Numbered from the stretch's first letter, positions 27,644 through 37,276 are shown. The stretch is 64,000 nt of DNA from Alloyangia pacifica (GCF_900116195.1 NZ_FOZW01000003.1:417018-481017); one strand, 5' to 3'. Notes: generated from the letters alone by a model not told the origin. Translations and numbers: made by a program.

Positions 27644-29020
27644 ATGGACATCTCCTTTCTTCTGAACGGGGAAAGTGTGGTGCTGCGCGACGTGTCTCCC
27701 ACGCGCACGGCGCTCGACTGGCTGCGCGAGGAGCGCGGGCTCAGGGGCACCAAGGAAGGCTGCAACGAGGGCGACTGCGGCGCCTGCACGGTGATGGTCA
27801 CCGATGCGCGCGGCAGCCGGGCGGTCAACGCCTGCATCCTCTTCCTGCCTCAGCTGCACGGCAAGGCGCTGCGCACGGTCGAGGGTATCGCCGGCCCGGA
27901 CGGCACGCCGCATCCGGTGCAGCAGGCGATGGTCGATCACCATGGATCGCAATGCGGCTTCTGCACGCCGGGCTTCGTGGTCTCCATGGCCACGGCCCAT
28001 CTCAACGGCGACACCGGCCACGACGACGCGCTGGCGGGCAACCTCTGCCGTTGCACCGGCTACGCGCCCATCGTCCGCGCCGCCGAGGCTGCGACGGGCG
28101 CGCCCGTGCCAAAGTGGATGAGCGCCGAGAAGGATCTGTTGTCGCGGATCTCCGCGGACGCAGGCAAGCTCGCGGCCCCCGAGACCGCCGACGAGCTGGC
28201 GCGTCTCTTCGAGGAAACCCCCGAGGCCACGCTTGTGGCGGGGGCCACCGACGTCGGCCTCTGGGTGACCAAGCAGCTGCGCGAACTGGACAAGGTGATT
28301 TTCCTCAACCGCTGCGCCGACCTGCAGGAAATCGAGGTCACCGAGGATGCGCTCCGCATCGGTGCAGGTGTCACGATGGACCGCGTTCTGACGCAAATGA
28401 AGGAACACTACCCCAGCTACGCCGAGATGCTGCGCCGCTACGGCTCGGCGCAGGTGCGGGCGGCGGCCACCATTGGCGGCAATATCGCCAACGGCTCGCC
28501 CATCGGGGACAACCCGCCGGCGCTCATCGCGCTGGGCGCGACGCTGCACCTGCGCAAGGGCGACACGCGGCGCGAGATGCCGATCGAGGACTTCTTCCTC
28601 GAATACGGCAAGCAGGACCGGCAGCCCGGCGAGTTCGTCGAGGCGGTGACCATTCCGCGCAAGGCGGACCGGTTGCGGGTCTACAAGCTCTCCAAGCGCT
28701 TCGATCAGGACATCTCCGCCGCCTGCGGCGCCTTCTGGATCGTGACCCAGAACAACCGGGTGACCGAGGCCCGCATCGCCTTTGGTGGTATGGCCGGAAC
28801 ACCCAAGCGCGCCACCCATGTGGAGCAGGCGCTGATCGGCAAGCCCTGGATCGAGGACACGGTGATGGCGGCCTCGGGGGAGTTCGACAAGGACTATCAG
28901 CCGATGAGCGACATGCGTGCCAGCGCCGGCTACCGGCTCGAGGCTGCGCGCAACATGCTGATCCGCTACCTGATCGCCGACCTCGGCGTGGCCACCGACG
29001 TGCGCGGGGTGCGCGCATGA
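27644..29020 (+). CDS. xdhA: Xanthine dehydrogenase small subunit (Fe-S/FAD)
   Basis: A 458-residue subunit. Residues about 1-160 carry two [2Fe-2S] clusters (CNEGDCGACTV and the later CGFCTPGF/CRCTGYAP motifs); residues about 185-458 are the FAD domain with ATIGGNIANGSPIGD. It passes electrons from the molybdenum centre to NAD. It is followed by xdhB with an ATGA overlap. Purine catabolism: hypoxanthine to xanthine to urate. Confidence 0.95.
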   Translation: MDISFLLNGESVVLRDVSPTRTALDWLREERGLRGTKEGCNEGDCGACTVMVTDARGSRAVNACILFLPQLHGKALRTVEGIAGPDGTPHPVQQAMVDHHGSQCGFCTPGFVVSMATAHLNGDTGHDDALAGNLCRCTGYAPIVRAAEAATGAPVPKWMSAEKDLLSRISADAGKLAAPETADELARLFEETPEATLVAGATDVGLWVTKQLRELDKVIFLNRCADLQEIEVTEDALRIGAGVTMDRVLTQMKEHYPSYAEMLRRYGSAQVRAAATIGGNIANGSPIGDNPPALIALGATLHLRKGDTRREMPIEDFFLEYGKQDRQPGEFVEAVTIPRKADRLRVYKLSKRFDQDISAACGAFWIVTQNNRVTEARIAFGGMAGTPKRATHVEQALIGKPWIEDTVMAASGEFDKDYQPMSDMRASAGYRLEAARNMLIRYLIADLGVATDVRGVRA

Positions 29021-31383
29021 GCGTCTCCAAGCCCCTGCCGCATGACGCGGCCCCGCTGCATGTCTCGGGCAAGGCCCGCTACATTGACGACATCCCCGTG
29101 CCGGCGGACTGCCTGCACCTCGCCTTCGGCCTGTCGACCATCGCCGCCGGCAAGATCACCGCGATCGACCTCTCGGCCGTTCGTGCCGCGCCCGGCGTGG
29201 TGAAGGTCTGGGAGGCCAAGGACCTGCCCTCGGATTGCGACTGCTCGGCCTCGCTGCACGACGAGCCGCTGCTTTCGGACGGCACCATCCACTACCTCGG
29301 CCAGCAGATTTTCCTTGTTGCCGCGACCAGTCATCTCGCCGCGCGCAAGGCGGCGCGGCTGGCGAAGATCACCTACGAGCAGCGTGAGCCGATCCTCACC
29401 ATCGAGCAGGCGCTGGCAGCGGACAGCCGCTTCGAGGAAGGCCCCCGCATCTGGGAGAAGGGCGATGCCGCCGAGGCGCTGAAGGCTGCGCCGATGACGC
29501 TCGAGGGCAGTCTCGAGATGGGCGGGCAGGAGCATTTCTACCTCGAGGGGCAGGCGGCATTGGTGATGCCGCAGGAGAACGGCGATCTGGTGGTCGCCAG
29601 CTCCACCCAGCACCCCACCGAGATTCAGCACAAGGTGGCCCATGCGCTGCACCTGCCGATGCACGCGGTGCGGGTCGAGACGCGGCGCATGGGTGGCGGC
29701 TTTGGTGGCAAGGAGAGCCAGGGCAATGCGCTGGCCATCGCCTGCGCCGTTGCGGCGAGCGCGACCGGGCGTCCGGCAAAGATGCGCTACGACCGCGACG
29801 ACGACATGATGATCACCGGCAAGCGGCACGACTTCCGGATCGACTACACCGTGGGTTTCGATAAGGGCGGTCGCCTTCTGGCGGTGGACTTTCGGCAGTA
29901 CACCCGCTGTGGTTGGGCGCAGGACCTGTCTCTGGCCGTGGCTGACCGCGCCATGCTGCACGCCGACAACGCCTATGACATCCCGGCGCTGCGGGTCGAG
30001 AGCCACCGGCTGAAGACCAACATGCAGAGCGCCACCGCCTACCGCGGCTTCGGCGGGCCGCAGGGCCTCTTCGGCATCGAGCGGGTGATGGATCATGTGG
30101 CGCATCACCTGAAGGTCGATCCGCTGGCGCTGCGCCGCCGCAACTACTACGCCGATCTTGTCCCCGCGGGGACACGTCTTGCGCAGGACGACGCGGAGGA
30201 TCAGGCCTCGCGCGGCGCGATGGCGGAGATCGAGGGCGGCACTGCCCCGCAGATGACCCACTACGGCCAGCCGGTCGAGGATTTCATCCTCGGTGCGATG
30301 ACCGCGAAGCTGGAAGAGACCAGCGACTACGCGGCGCGTCGCAAGGCGGTGGACGCGTGGAACGAGAGGAACCCGGCGCTGAAGAAGGGTCTCGCGATCT
30401 CGCCGGTGAAGTTCGGCATCTCCTTCACGCTGACCCACCTCAACCAGGCCGGGGCGCTGGTGCACGTCTACCAGGACGGCTCGATCCAGCTCAACCATGG
30501 CGGCACGGAGATGGGGCAGGGTCTGTTCCAGAAGGTGGCGCAGGTGGCCGCCGCGCGCTTCGGCGTGCCGCTGGAGATGGTGAAGATCACCGCCACAGAC
30601 ACCGGCAAGGTGCCCAACACCTCTGCCACCGCGGCCTCCTCCGGCTCCGACCTCAACGGCATGGCGGTCAAGGCCGCCTGCGACACCATCCGCGACCGTA
30701 TGGCCGCGCACCTCGCCGAGCTGCACCAGGATCTGCCCGAGAGCGTCCGTTTCGAGGGCGGCAGGGTGCATGTGGGCGGCACCGACATTCCCTTCGAGGA
30801 GGCGGCGGTGCTCTGCTACCAGGGCCGCGTGTCGCTGTCGTCGACGGGCTATTACAAGACGCCCAAGGTCGACTGGGACCGTATCCGCGGGCAGGGGCGG
30901 CCGTTCTTCTACTTTGCCTACGGTGCCTCGGTCAGCGAGGTCGTCGTCGACACGCTGACCGGCGAGTACCGGATCCTGCGCACCGACATCCTGCACGACT
31001 GCGGCGCCTCGCTGAACCCGGCGCTGGACATCGGACAGATCGAGGGCGGCTACGTGCAGGGCGCAGGCTGGCTGACTACCGAGGAACTGGTCTGGGACGA
31101 CAAGGGCGCTTTGCGCACCCATGCGCCCTCGACCTACAAGATCCCCGCCTGCTCGGACCGGCCCGAGGTGTTCAACGTGGCGCTCTGGGACGGGCGCAAT
31201 GTCGAGGAGACCATCTACCGCTCCAAGGCGGTCGGCGAGCCGCCCTTCATGCTGGGCATCTCTGCCTTTCTCGCGCTGTCGGATGCGGTGGCCTCCTGCG
31301 GCGACGCCTATCCCGACCTCGTCGCCCCCGCGACGCCCGAGAATGTGCTCGCCGCCGTGCGGAGGCTGCGCCATGGGGTTTGA
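29017..31383 (+). CDS. xdhB: Xanthine dehydrogenase molybdopterin-binding subunit
   Basis: A 788-residue catalytic subunit. Molybdopterin-binding motifs are visible as RRMGGGFGGKES, TAYRGFGGPQG and GGTEMGQG; the catalytic glutamate lies in KAVGEPPFMLG near the C-terminus. It overlaps xdhA by 4 bp and xdhC by 11 bp, so all three are coupled. Works with XdhA in the cytoplasm. Confidence 0.96.
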   Translation: MSVSKPLPHDAAPLHVSGKARYIDDIPVPADCLHLAFGLSTIAAGKITAIDLSAVRAAPGVVKVWEAKDLPSDCDCSASLHDEPLLSDGTIHYLGQQIFLVAATSHLAARKAARLAKITYEQREPILTIEQALAADSRFEEGPRIWEKGDAAEALKAAPMTLEGSLEMGGQEHFYLEGQAALVMPQENGDLVVASSTQHPTEIQHKVAHALHLPMHAVRVETRRMGGGFGGKESQGNALAIACAVAASATGRPAKMRYDRDDDMMITGKRHDFRIDYTVGFDKGGRLLAVDFRQYTRCGWAQDLSLAVADRAMLHADNAYDIPALRVESHRLKTNMQSATAYRGFGGPQGLFGIERVMDHVAHHLKVDPLALRRRNYYADLVPAGTRLAQDDAEDQASRGAMAEIEGGTAPQMTHYGQPVEDFILGAMTAKLEETSDYAARRKAVDAWNERNPALKKGLAISPVKFGISFTLTHLNQAGALVHVYQDGSIQLNHGGTEMGQGLFQKVAQVAAARFGVPLEMVKITATDTGKVPNTSATAASSGSDLNGMAVKAACDTIRDRMAAHLAELHQDLPESVRFEGGRVHVGGTDIPFEEAAVLCYQGRVSLSSTGYYKTPKVDWDRIRGQGRPFFYFAYGASVSEVVVDTLTGEYRILRTDILHDCGASLNPALDIGQIEGGYVQGAGWLTTEELVWDDKGALRTHAPSTYKIPACSDRPEVFNVALWDGRNVEETIYRSKAVGEPPFMLGISAFLALSDAVASCGDAYPDLVAPATPENVLAAVRRLRHGV

Positions 31384-32320
31384 CCTCGCCGGGCTGAAGG
31401 CCGCGGTGGCGGCGCAGGGACGGGTCGCCCGCGTGGTGATCGCCGAGGTCTCGGGTTCGGCCCCGCGAGAGGTCGGCTGCGCCATGCTGGTCTGGGAAGA
31501 GGCGGGCAGGCTGCGCCAGAGCGGCACCATCGGCGGCGGCGCGCTGGAGCTCATGGCCGTGGAGCAGGCGCTGAGTGCACCCGGCCTTACCCGCCACCCG
31601 CTGGGGCCGGGGCTCGGGCAATGCTGCGGCGGCGCCGTGGTGCTCTGGACCGAGGTTTTCGACGCCGCGGGCGTTGCGGCGCTGGAGGGGCAGGAGATCG
31701 TCGCGCGCGGGTCCGGCGAGCGCCCGCTCGCCGTGCAACGGCTGATCGACCGGGCGCGGGGGCAGGGTCGTCTGCCAGAGCCGCAGCTGGTGCAGGGCTG
31801 GATGGTCGAGCCGCTGGCGCGCCCCGCGCGACAGCTTTGGATCTGGGGCGCGGGCCACGTCGGCCGCGCCATGGTGCAGGTCATGGCACCGCTGCCCGAT
31901 CTGGCGATCACCTGGGTCGACACCGCGCCCGAGCGGTTCCCAGACGAGGTGCCACCGGGCGTCACCGTGCTGCCCGCCGCCGATCCGGCGCGGGCGGTGC
32001 CGCACGCGCCGCAGGAGGCCGAGCACCTCATCCTCACCTACAGCCACGAAATCGACCTCGCGCTGTGCCACGCGCTTTTGCGCCACGGCTTCGCCTTTGC
32101 CGGGCTGATCGGGTCAGACACCAAATGGGCACGCTTCCGCAGCCGGTTGCGGACGTTGGGGCATGCGGATGCTCAAATATCTCGCATTTCTTGTCCAATT
32201 GGTCAAAAAACATACGGACGGCACCCTCAGGCGATTGCCATCGGCGTGGCTGGGCAGCTATTGGGGCAAAAAAAAGGGGACGGGACGGCGTGGATACACT
32301 CCTCAGCATCAGGGGCCTGA
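31373..32320 (+). CDS. xdhC: Xanthine dehydrogenase accessory protein XdhC
   Basis: A 315-residue chaperone that sulfurates and inserts the molybdenum cofactor. N-terminal XdhC/CoxI domain (VVIAEVSGSAPREVGCAML and GTIGGGALE), cysteine pair in GLGQCCGG, and a C-terminal Rossmann domain with IWGAGHVGRAMVQ. The last ~18 residues (after VAGQLLGQ) follow an A8 run, are not family-like, and overlap the next gene by 31 bp, so the tail may be a frame-slipped extension. Confidence 0.93.
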   Translation: MGFDLAGLKAAVAAQGRVARVVIAEVSGSAPREVGCAMLVWEEAGRLRQSGTIGGGALELMAVEQALSAPGLTRHPLGPGLGQCCGGAVVLWTEVFDAAGVAALEGQEIVARGSGERPLAVQRLIDRARGQGRLPEPQLVQGWMVEPLARPARQLWIWGAGHVGRAMVQVMAPLPDLAITWVDTAPERFPDEVPPGVTVLPAADPARAVPHAPQEAEHLILTYSHEIDLALCHALLRHGFAFAGLIGSDTKWARFRSRLRTLGHADAQISRISCPIGQKTYGRHPQAIAIGVAGQLLGQKKGDGTAWIHSSASGA

Positions 32321-33810
32321 CAAAGGCCTATCCCGGTGTCGTGGCCAATGACGATGTCTCCTTCGACATCGGCAAGGGCGAGATCCACGCGCTGCTCGGC
32401 GAGAACGGCGCGGGCAAGTCGACGCTGGTGAAGATGATCTTCGGGCTGGTGAAGCCCGACGCCGGCGAGATGGTGCTGGACGGCGCGGCCTATGCGCCCG
32501 GCAAGCCGTCGGACGCGCGCCGCTCCGGCGTCGCCATGGTGTTCCAGCACTTCTCGCTCTTCGAGGCGCTGGACGTCGCCGAGAACGTGGCGCTCGGCAT
32601 GGAGAACCCGCCGAAACCCCGCGACCTCGCCCGGCAGATCCGCGAGGTCTCGGAAACCTACGGCCTGCCGCTCGACCCCACGCGCACCGTCGGCACGCTC
32701 TCGGCGGGCGAGCGCCAGCGGGTCGAGATCATCCGCTGCCTGCTGCAGAACCCGCGGCTGCTGATCATGGACGAGCCGACCTCGGTGCTGACCCCGCAGG
32801 AGGTGGAGATCCTCTTTCAGACGCTGAACAAGCTGCGCTCCGAGGGCACCTCGATCCTCTACATATCGCACAAGCTCGAGGAGATCCGCACGCTCTGCGA
32901 CGAGGCGACGATCCTGCGGCTGGGCAAGAACGTCGGCACCTGCACCCCGCGCGAGGTCACCGCCCGGCAGATGGCCGAGCTGATGGTCGGATCGAGCTTC
33001 AGCACTCCCGAGGCGCGCGCCGGGGAGAAGGGCGAGGTACTGCTGCGCACCGACACGTTGTCGCTGCCCGCGCCGGGCGCCTTCGGCACGCCGCTGCGCG
33101 AGGTCTCGCTCGAGGTCCGCGCCGGCGAGGTGCTGGGCATCGGCGGGGTCGCGGGCAACGGCCAGGACGAGCTGCTCATGGCGCTCTCGGGCGAGCGGCT
33201 GGCCCCTGCGGGCACCATCTTCTTCAAGGGACAGGACGTCAGCCGCATCGGTCCCATCGGCCGCCGGGACGCCGGGCTGCTCTCGGGTCCCGAGGAACGG
33301 CTCGGCCATGCCGCCGCGCCGAACATGAGCCTGACCGAGAACGCCGTGCTGACCGCCGCGCGCCGCGAGGGGCTGGTGCAAGGCGGTTTCATCGACTGGG
33401 GCAAATCGAAGAGCTTTGCGGAGAAGGTCATCGAACGCTTCGACGTGCGCACGCCCGGCCCGGGCACGGCGGCGCGGGCGCTTTCGGGCGGCAACCTGCA
33501 GAAATTCGTCGTCGGGCGGGAGATCCTGCAAAGCCCCGACGTCTTCATCGTCAACCAGCCGACCTGGGGCGTCGATGCCGCCGCCGCCGCGGCGATCCGG
33601 CAGGCCCTGCTTGATCTGGCTGCCAAGGGCGCGGCGATCATCGTCATCTCCCAGGACCTCGATGAGTTGATGGAGATCTCGGACCGCTTCGCGGCGCTGA
33701 ACGAGGGCCGGCTCTCGCCCGCCCGCGCCGTCGCCGAGCTCGACATCGAGAAGATCGGCCTGATGATGGGCGGCGCGCACGACATGGAGGTGGCCCATGT
33801 CGATGGCTGA
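32290..33810 (+). CDS. Nucleoside/BMP-type ABC transporter ATP-binding protein
   Basis: A 506-residue protein with two ABC domains. The first has Walker A GENGAGKST (37-45), LSAGERQRVEI and LLIMDEPTSVLTP. The second has a degenerate Walker A GVAGNGQDEL, a signature LSGGNLQKF and NQPTWGVDAAA. This double-ABC layout is that of simple-sugar and nucleoside importers (NupA/YufO type). It starts at a GTG with a G-rich site before it, inside the 3' end of xdhC. Together with two permeases and a BMP-family binding protein it probably imports purine nucleosides or bases for XDH. Confidence 0.93.
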   Translation: MDTLLSIRGLTKAYPGVVANDDVSFDIGKGEIHALLGENGAGKSTLVKMIFGLVKPDAGEMVLDGAAYAPGKPSDARRSGVAMVFQHFSLFEALDVAENVALGMENPPKPRDLARQIREVSETYGLPLDPTRTVGTLSAGERQRVEIIRCLLQNPRLLIMDEPTSVLTPQEVEILFQTLNKLRSEGTSILYISHKLEEIRTLCDEATILRLGKNVGTCTPREVTARQMAELMVGSSFSTPEARAGEKGEVLLRTDTLSLPAPGAFGTPLREVSLEVRAGEVLGIGGVAGNGQDELLMALSGERLAPAGTIFFKGQDVSRIGPIGRRDAGLLSGPEERLGHAAAPNMSLTENAVLTAARREGLVQGGFIDWGKSKSFAEKVIERFDVRTPGPGTAARALSGGNLQKFVVGREILQSPDVFIVNQPTWGVDAAAAAAIRQALLDLAAKGAAIIVISQDLDELMEISDRFAALNEGRLSPARAVAELDIEKIGLMMGGAHDMEVAHVDG

Positions 33811-33845
33811 CCCCCGGCGCGGCGCCGCCTGGCAGATGTCGGATA

Positions 33846-33916
33846 TGCGTATTTTCGAAGAGAAGAAGCCGACAGGCCTCTCCTTCGCCTGCGCTTCTTC
33901 TCTTTTCAAATACGCA
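33846..33916. repeat. Inverted repeat of a GCGTATTT-N3-AAGAGAAGAAG element
   Basis: Two 24-base arms (33846-33869 and 33893-33916) are reverse complements except at three central bases, and can fold into a long hairpin with a 23-base loop. They lie between the ATPase and first permease genes. A third copy occurs at 37255-37276. Composition is AT-rich compared with the operon. I associate this motif with dispersed roseobacter repeats, from memory. Confidence 0.8.
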
Positions 33917-33960
33917 CAGCGTGACGGCGCAGGCCGCGCGGCGCTGGTGGGAGGCCCCGC

Positions 33961-35046
33961 ATGATCCGCCTCGAGAAACGTCCGCAGCCGTCGCGGCTCT
34001 GGACCATCGTGACACCGCTTCTGGCCGTGGTGCTGACCATGGTTGTGGGGGGCATCATGTTCGCGCTGCTCGGCAAGCCGCCGCTGGAGGCGATCCGCAC
34101 GATCTTTTGGGACCCGTTGTTCCACCCGCAGTTCGCTGGCTATTCACGGCCGCAGCTGCTGGTGAAGGCGGGGCCGCTGATCCTCATCGCCATCGGCCTG
34201 TCTATCGGCTTCAAGGCGGGCATCTGGAACATCGGGGCCGAGGGGCAGTACATCATGGGGGCCGTCACCGGCGCCGCGGTGGGGCTGGCCTTCTACCCCT
34301 CTGACAGCGTGCTGCTGTTCCCGCTGATGGTGGTCGCCGGCGCGCTTGGCGGCTGGGCCTGGGCAATGATCCCCGCGGTGCTGAAGACAAGGCTCGGCAC
34401 CAACGAGATCCTCGTGTCGCTGATGCTGGTCTATGTCGCCGAAAACATCCTCGCTTCGGCCTCCTCGAGCTGGCTGCGCAACCCCGAGGGCATGGGCTTT
34501 CCCGGCTCGCGCAACTTCAAGCAATGGCCGGCGGTGTTCAACGACGAGCTGGTCGCAAACACCGGCATGCACTGGGGCGTGGTCGCGGCCTTCATCGCGG
34601 TGATCGCTGCCTACGTGCTGATGGCGCGGCACATCCAGGGCTTCAATATCCGGCTCACCGGCGAGGCGCCGCGGGCGGCGCGCTTCTCGGGTGTCAGCCC
34701 GGCGCGGATCGTGATCCTCTGTCTCGGCATCTCGGGGGCGCTGGCGGGCATGGCGGGGCTTTTCGAAGTCACCGGCCCGGCCGGGCAGATCACCATCGAC
34801 TTCAACTCCGGCTACGGGTTCACCGCGATCATCGTCGCCTTCCTCGGGCGGCTGCACCCCGTGGGTATCCTGCTGGCGGGGCTGCTCATGGCGCTGACCT
34901 ATATCGGCGGCGAGCTGGCGCAGCTGATGCTCGGCCTGCCGGGCGCGTCGATCCAGTTGTTCCAGGGGATGCTGCTGTTCTTCCTGCTGGCCACCGACGT
35001 CTTCACCAATTACCGCATCCGCTTTGCCAAGGGGGAGCTGGCCTGA
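33961..35046 (+). CDS. Nucleoside/BMP-type ABC transporter permease 1
   Basis: A 361-residue permease with about ten membrane helices of the BPD_transp_2 family (GLSIGFKAGIWNIGAEGQY, and FNIRLTGEAPRAARFSGV). The motif NIGAEGQ is characteristic of nucleoside-type permeases. The stop overlaps the start of the second permease by 1 bp. It forms a heterodimeric channel with that protein. Confidence 0.93.
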   Translation: MIRLEKRPQPSRLWTIVTPLLAVVLTMVVGGIMFALLGKPPLEAIRTIFWDPLFHPQFAGYSRPQLLVKAGPLILIAIGLSIGFKAGIWNIGAEGQYIMGAVTGAAVGLAFYPSDSVLLFPLMVVAGALGGWAWAMIPAVLKTRLGTNEILVSLMLVYVAENILASASSSWLRNPEGMGFPGSRNFKQWPAVFNDELVANTGMHWGVVAAFIAVIAAYVLMARHIQGFNIRLTGEAPRAARFSGVSPARIVILCLGISGALAGMAGLFEVTGPAGQITIDFNSGYGFTAIIVAFLGRLHPVGILLAGLLMALTYIGGELAQLMLGLPGASIQLFQGMLLFFLLATDVFTNYRIRFAKGELA

Positions 35047-35954
35047 TGGATCCCGTACTTCTTGTCGCCTCGATCATGGTCTCGGCGACGCCGATCCTGC
35101 TGGCGGCCATCGGCGAGATGGTGGTGGAAAAGGCCGGGGTGCTGAACCTCGGGGTCGAGGGCATGATGATCACCGGCGCGGTGATTGGCTTTGCCGCGGC
35201 GGTGAGCAGCGGCTCGCCGGTGATCGGATTCCTTGCCGCGGCGCTGGGGGCGGCGGTGCTGTCGCTCAGCTTCGGCTTTCTGACCCAGTACCTGCTGTCG
35301 AACCAGGTGGCGACGGGCCTTGGCCTGACGCTGGTGGGGCTGGGCCTCTCGGCCCTTGTCGGCGCCTCCTTCGAGGGGGTGCGGGCACCGGGTCTGGGCA
35401 AGCTGTGGATCCCTGGCCTCGCCGAGATCCCGATGATCGGGCCGATGTTCTTCCGCCATGACTTCATGGTCTACGTGAGCCTGCTGCTGGTCGCGGCGGT
35501 CTGGGCCTTCCTGAAATACACCCGCGCCGGGCTGATCCTGCGCGCGGTGGGAGAGGACCACGAGAGCGCCCATGCGCTCGGTTACAAGGTGGTGCGCGTG
35601 CGCATGGCGGCGATCTTCTTCGGCGGGGCCTGCGCGGGGCTCGGCGGCGCCTACGTCAGCCTCGTGAGGGTGCCGCAATGGACCGAGGGGATGACCGCGG
35701 GCGCGGGCTGGATCGCGCTGGCCATCGTCGTCTTTGCCAGCTGGCGGCCGCTCGGCGTGTTGATTGGCGCCTATCTCTTCGGCGGCGTGACGGTGCTGCA
35801 GCTGAACCTGCAGGCGGCCGGGGCCAATGTGCCGGTCGAATTGCTGTCGATGTCGCCCTACCTGATCACCATCCTCGTGCTGGTGATCATCTCGGCCCGC
35901 GGGGTGCATGGCGCGCCCGGATCGCTGGGCCGGTCGTTCCACGCCTCGGCCTGA
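35046..35954 (+). CDS. Nucleoside/BMP-type ABC transporter permease 2
   Basis: A 302-residue permease with about eight to nine helices, including the parallel family motif KAGVLNLGVEGMMI. It starts at ATG overlapping the previous stop (TGATG). Partner of permease 1 in the importer. Confidence 0.93.
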   Translation: MDPVLLVASIMVSATPILLAAIGEMVVEKAGVLNLGVEGMMITGAVIGFAAAVSSGSPVIGFLAAALGAAVLSLSFGFLTQYLLSNQVATGLGLTLVGLGLSALVGASFEGVRAPGLGKLWIPGLAEIPMIGPMFFRHDFMVYVSLLLVAAVWAFLKYTRAGLILRAVGEDHESAHALGYKVVRVRMAAIFFGGACAGLGGAYVSLVRVPQWTEGMTAGAGWIALAIVVFASWRPLGVLIGAYLFGGVTVLQLNLQAAGANVPVELLSMSPYLITILVLVIISARGVHGAPGSLGRSFHASA

Positions 35955-36047
35955 CACGCGCGGGCCGGGCGCTGACCGCATCCGGCGCCTGCCGGACATT
36001 CTCGAAAACAGTATGACTACAGTTTGAAGACAGGGAGACTTAAAACA

Positions 36048-37121
36048 ATGAAACGCAGAACGCTTCTCGCCTCCGCCGCACTGGGCCTGGCGCTCGCCGG
36101 CGCGCCGGCTTTCGCCCAGGACGTGCCGAAGATCGGCTTCGTCTACGTCGGCCCGGTGAACGACGGCGGATGGTCGCAACACCACCACGAGGCGGCGGTG
36201 AAGATGAAGGAGCACTTCGGCGACGCCATCGAGATGATCGAGCAGGAGAGCGTGCCCGAGGGCGCCGACGCCGAGCGCGTGCTGACCCAGATGGCGCTGT
36301 CGGGGGCCGACCTCATCTTCACCACCTCCTTTGGTTACATGGACCCGACGATCAACGTCGCCGCCAAGTTCCCGGACGTGAAGTTCGAGCACGCCACCGG
36401 CTACAAAACCGCCGAGAACGTCTCGGCCTATTCGGCGCGCTTCTACGAGGGCCGGGCGATCACCGGCTACCTCGCCGGCGCGATGACCAAGTCGAACAAG
36501 ATCGGCTACATCGGCTCCTTCCCGATCCCGGAAGTGATCCGCGGCATCAACTCGTCCTTCCTGCACGCCAAGAAGGCCAATCCGGACGTCGAGATGTCGG
36601 TGGTCTGGCTGTCGACCTGGTTCGACCCGGCGAAAGAGGCGGACGCCACTCAGGCGCTGCTTGATCAGGGCGTCGACGTGGTTCTGGCCCACACCGACTC
36701 CACCGCGCCGCTGTCGGTGCTGGAGAAGGCCGGCGCCTATGGCTTCGGCCAGGCGGCGGACATGTACGACTACGCGCCCGAGCCGCGGCTGTCGTCGATC
36801 ATCGACGAATGGGCCCCCTATTACATCGACCGCGTCCAGGCGGTCATCGACGGCACCTGGGAGAGCCACAACAGCTGGCAGGGCATCGGTGACGGCATGG
36901 TCGGGATCGGTGAGATCACCGGCCCGGTGCCGGAGGACGTGAAAGCAACCGCCGAGCAGATGAAGGCCGACATCGCCTCGGGCGCCTATCACCCGTTCAC
37001 CGGCCCGATCAACAAGCAGGACGGCTCGGCCTGGCTCGCCGAGGGCGAGGTGGCCGACGACGGCGTGCTGGCGGGTATGGACTTCTATGTCGAAGGTCTG
37101 ACGGCAGAGATCCCGAACTGA
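36048..37121 (+). CDS. BMP-family periplasmic substrate-binding protein
   Basis: A 357-residue exported protein. Signal peptide about 1-23 (MKRRTLLASAALGLALAGAP, ending AFA), then the BMP/PnrA fold beginning KIGFVYVGPVNDGGWSQ, the family's purine-nucleoside-binding-type opening. The Phe, Asp and Trp residues in this stretch commonly stack on nucleobases. Start set by GGGAG before the ATG. It delivers ligand to the upstream ABC importer; association with xdhABC suggests purine nucleosides, bases or urate-related ligands. Confidence 0.93.
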   Translation: MKRRTLLASAALGLALAGAPAFAQDVPKIGFVYVGPVNDGGWSQHHHEAAVKMKEHFGDAIEMIEQESVPEGADAERVLTQMALSGADLIFTTSFGYMDPTINVAAKFPDVKFEHATGYKTAENVSAYSARFYEGRAITGYLAGAMTKSNKIGYIGSFPIPEVIRGINSSFLHAKKANPDVEMSVVWLSTWFDPAKEADATQALLDQGVDVVLAHTDSTAPLSVLEKAGAYGFGQAADMYDYAPEPRLSSIIDEWAPYYIDRVQAVIDGTWESHNSWQGIGDGMVGIGEITGPVPEDVKATAEQMKADIASGAYHPFTGPINKQDGSAWLAEGEVADDGVLAGMDFYVEGLTAEIPN

Positions 37122-37146
37122 TCCCCATTCGGGGTATCGAACGAGG

Positions 37147-37180
37147 CGCCGCCGGGACCGGCTCCCGGCGGCGTTTTCTT
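37147..37180 (+). terminator. Intrinsic terminator of the purine operon
   Basis: Perfect 10-bp arms CGCCGCCGGG/CCCGGCGGCG with a 7-base loop are followed by TTTTCTT, right after the binding-protein stop. Confidence 0.9.
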
Positions 37181-37254
37181 AGTGCTTGCCCGCGTTAGGG
37201 TCTTCAGTGTTCCACGAATTCGCCGGGCGCAGCGCACGTGTCTGCCTCCGGCGG

Positions 37255-37276
37255 GCGTATTTGGAAAGAGAAGAAG
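37255..37276 (+). repeat. Single copy of the GCGTATTT-N3-AAGAGAAGAAG element
   Basis: Matches both arms of the 33846-33916 inverted repeat except at the three variable bases. It ends eight bases before the start of the YdcF-like gene, so its AAGAAGGGG end may serve as that gene's ribosome-binding region. Confidence 0.75.

Noticed and set aside
28966..32037. A 1023-codon open frame on the minus strand
   Set aside because: Antisense to xdhB/xdhC; low-complexity, no recognisable domain.
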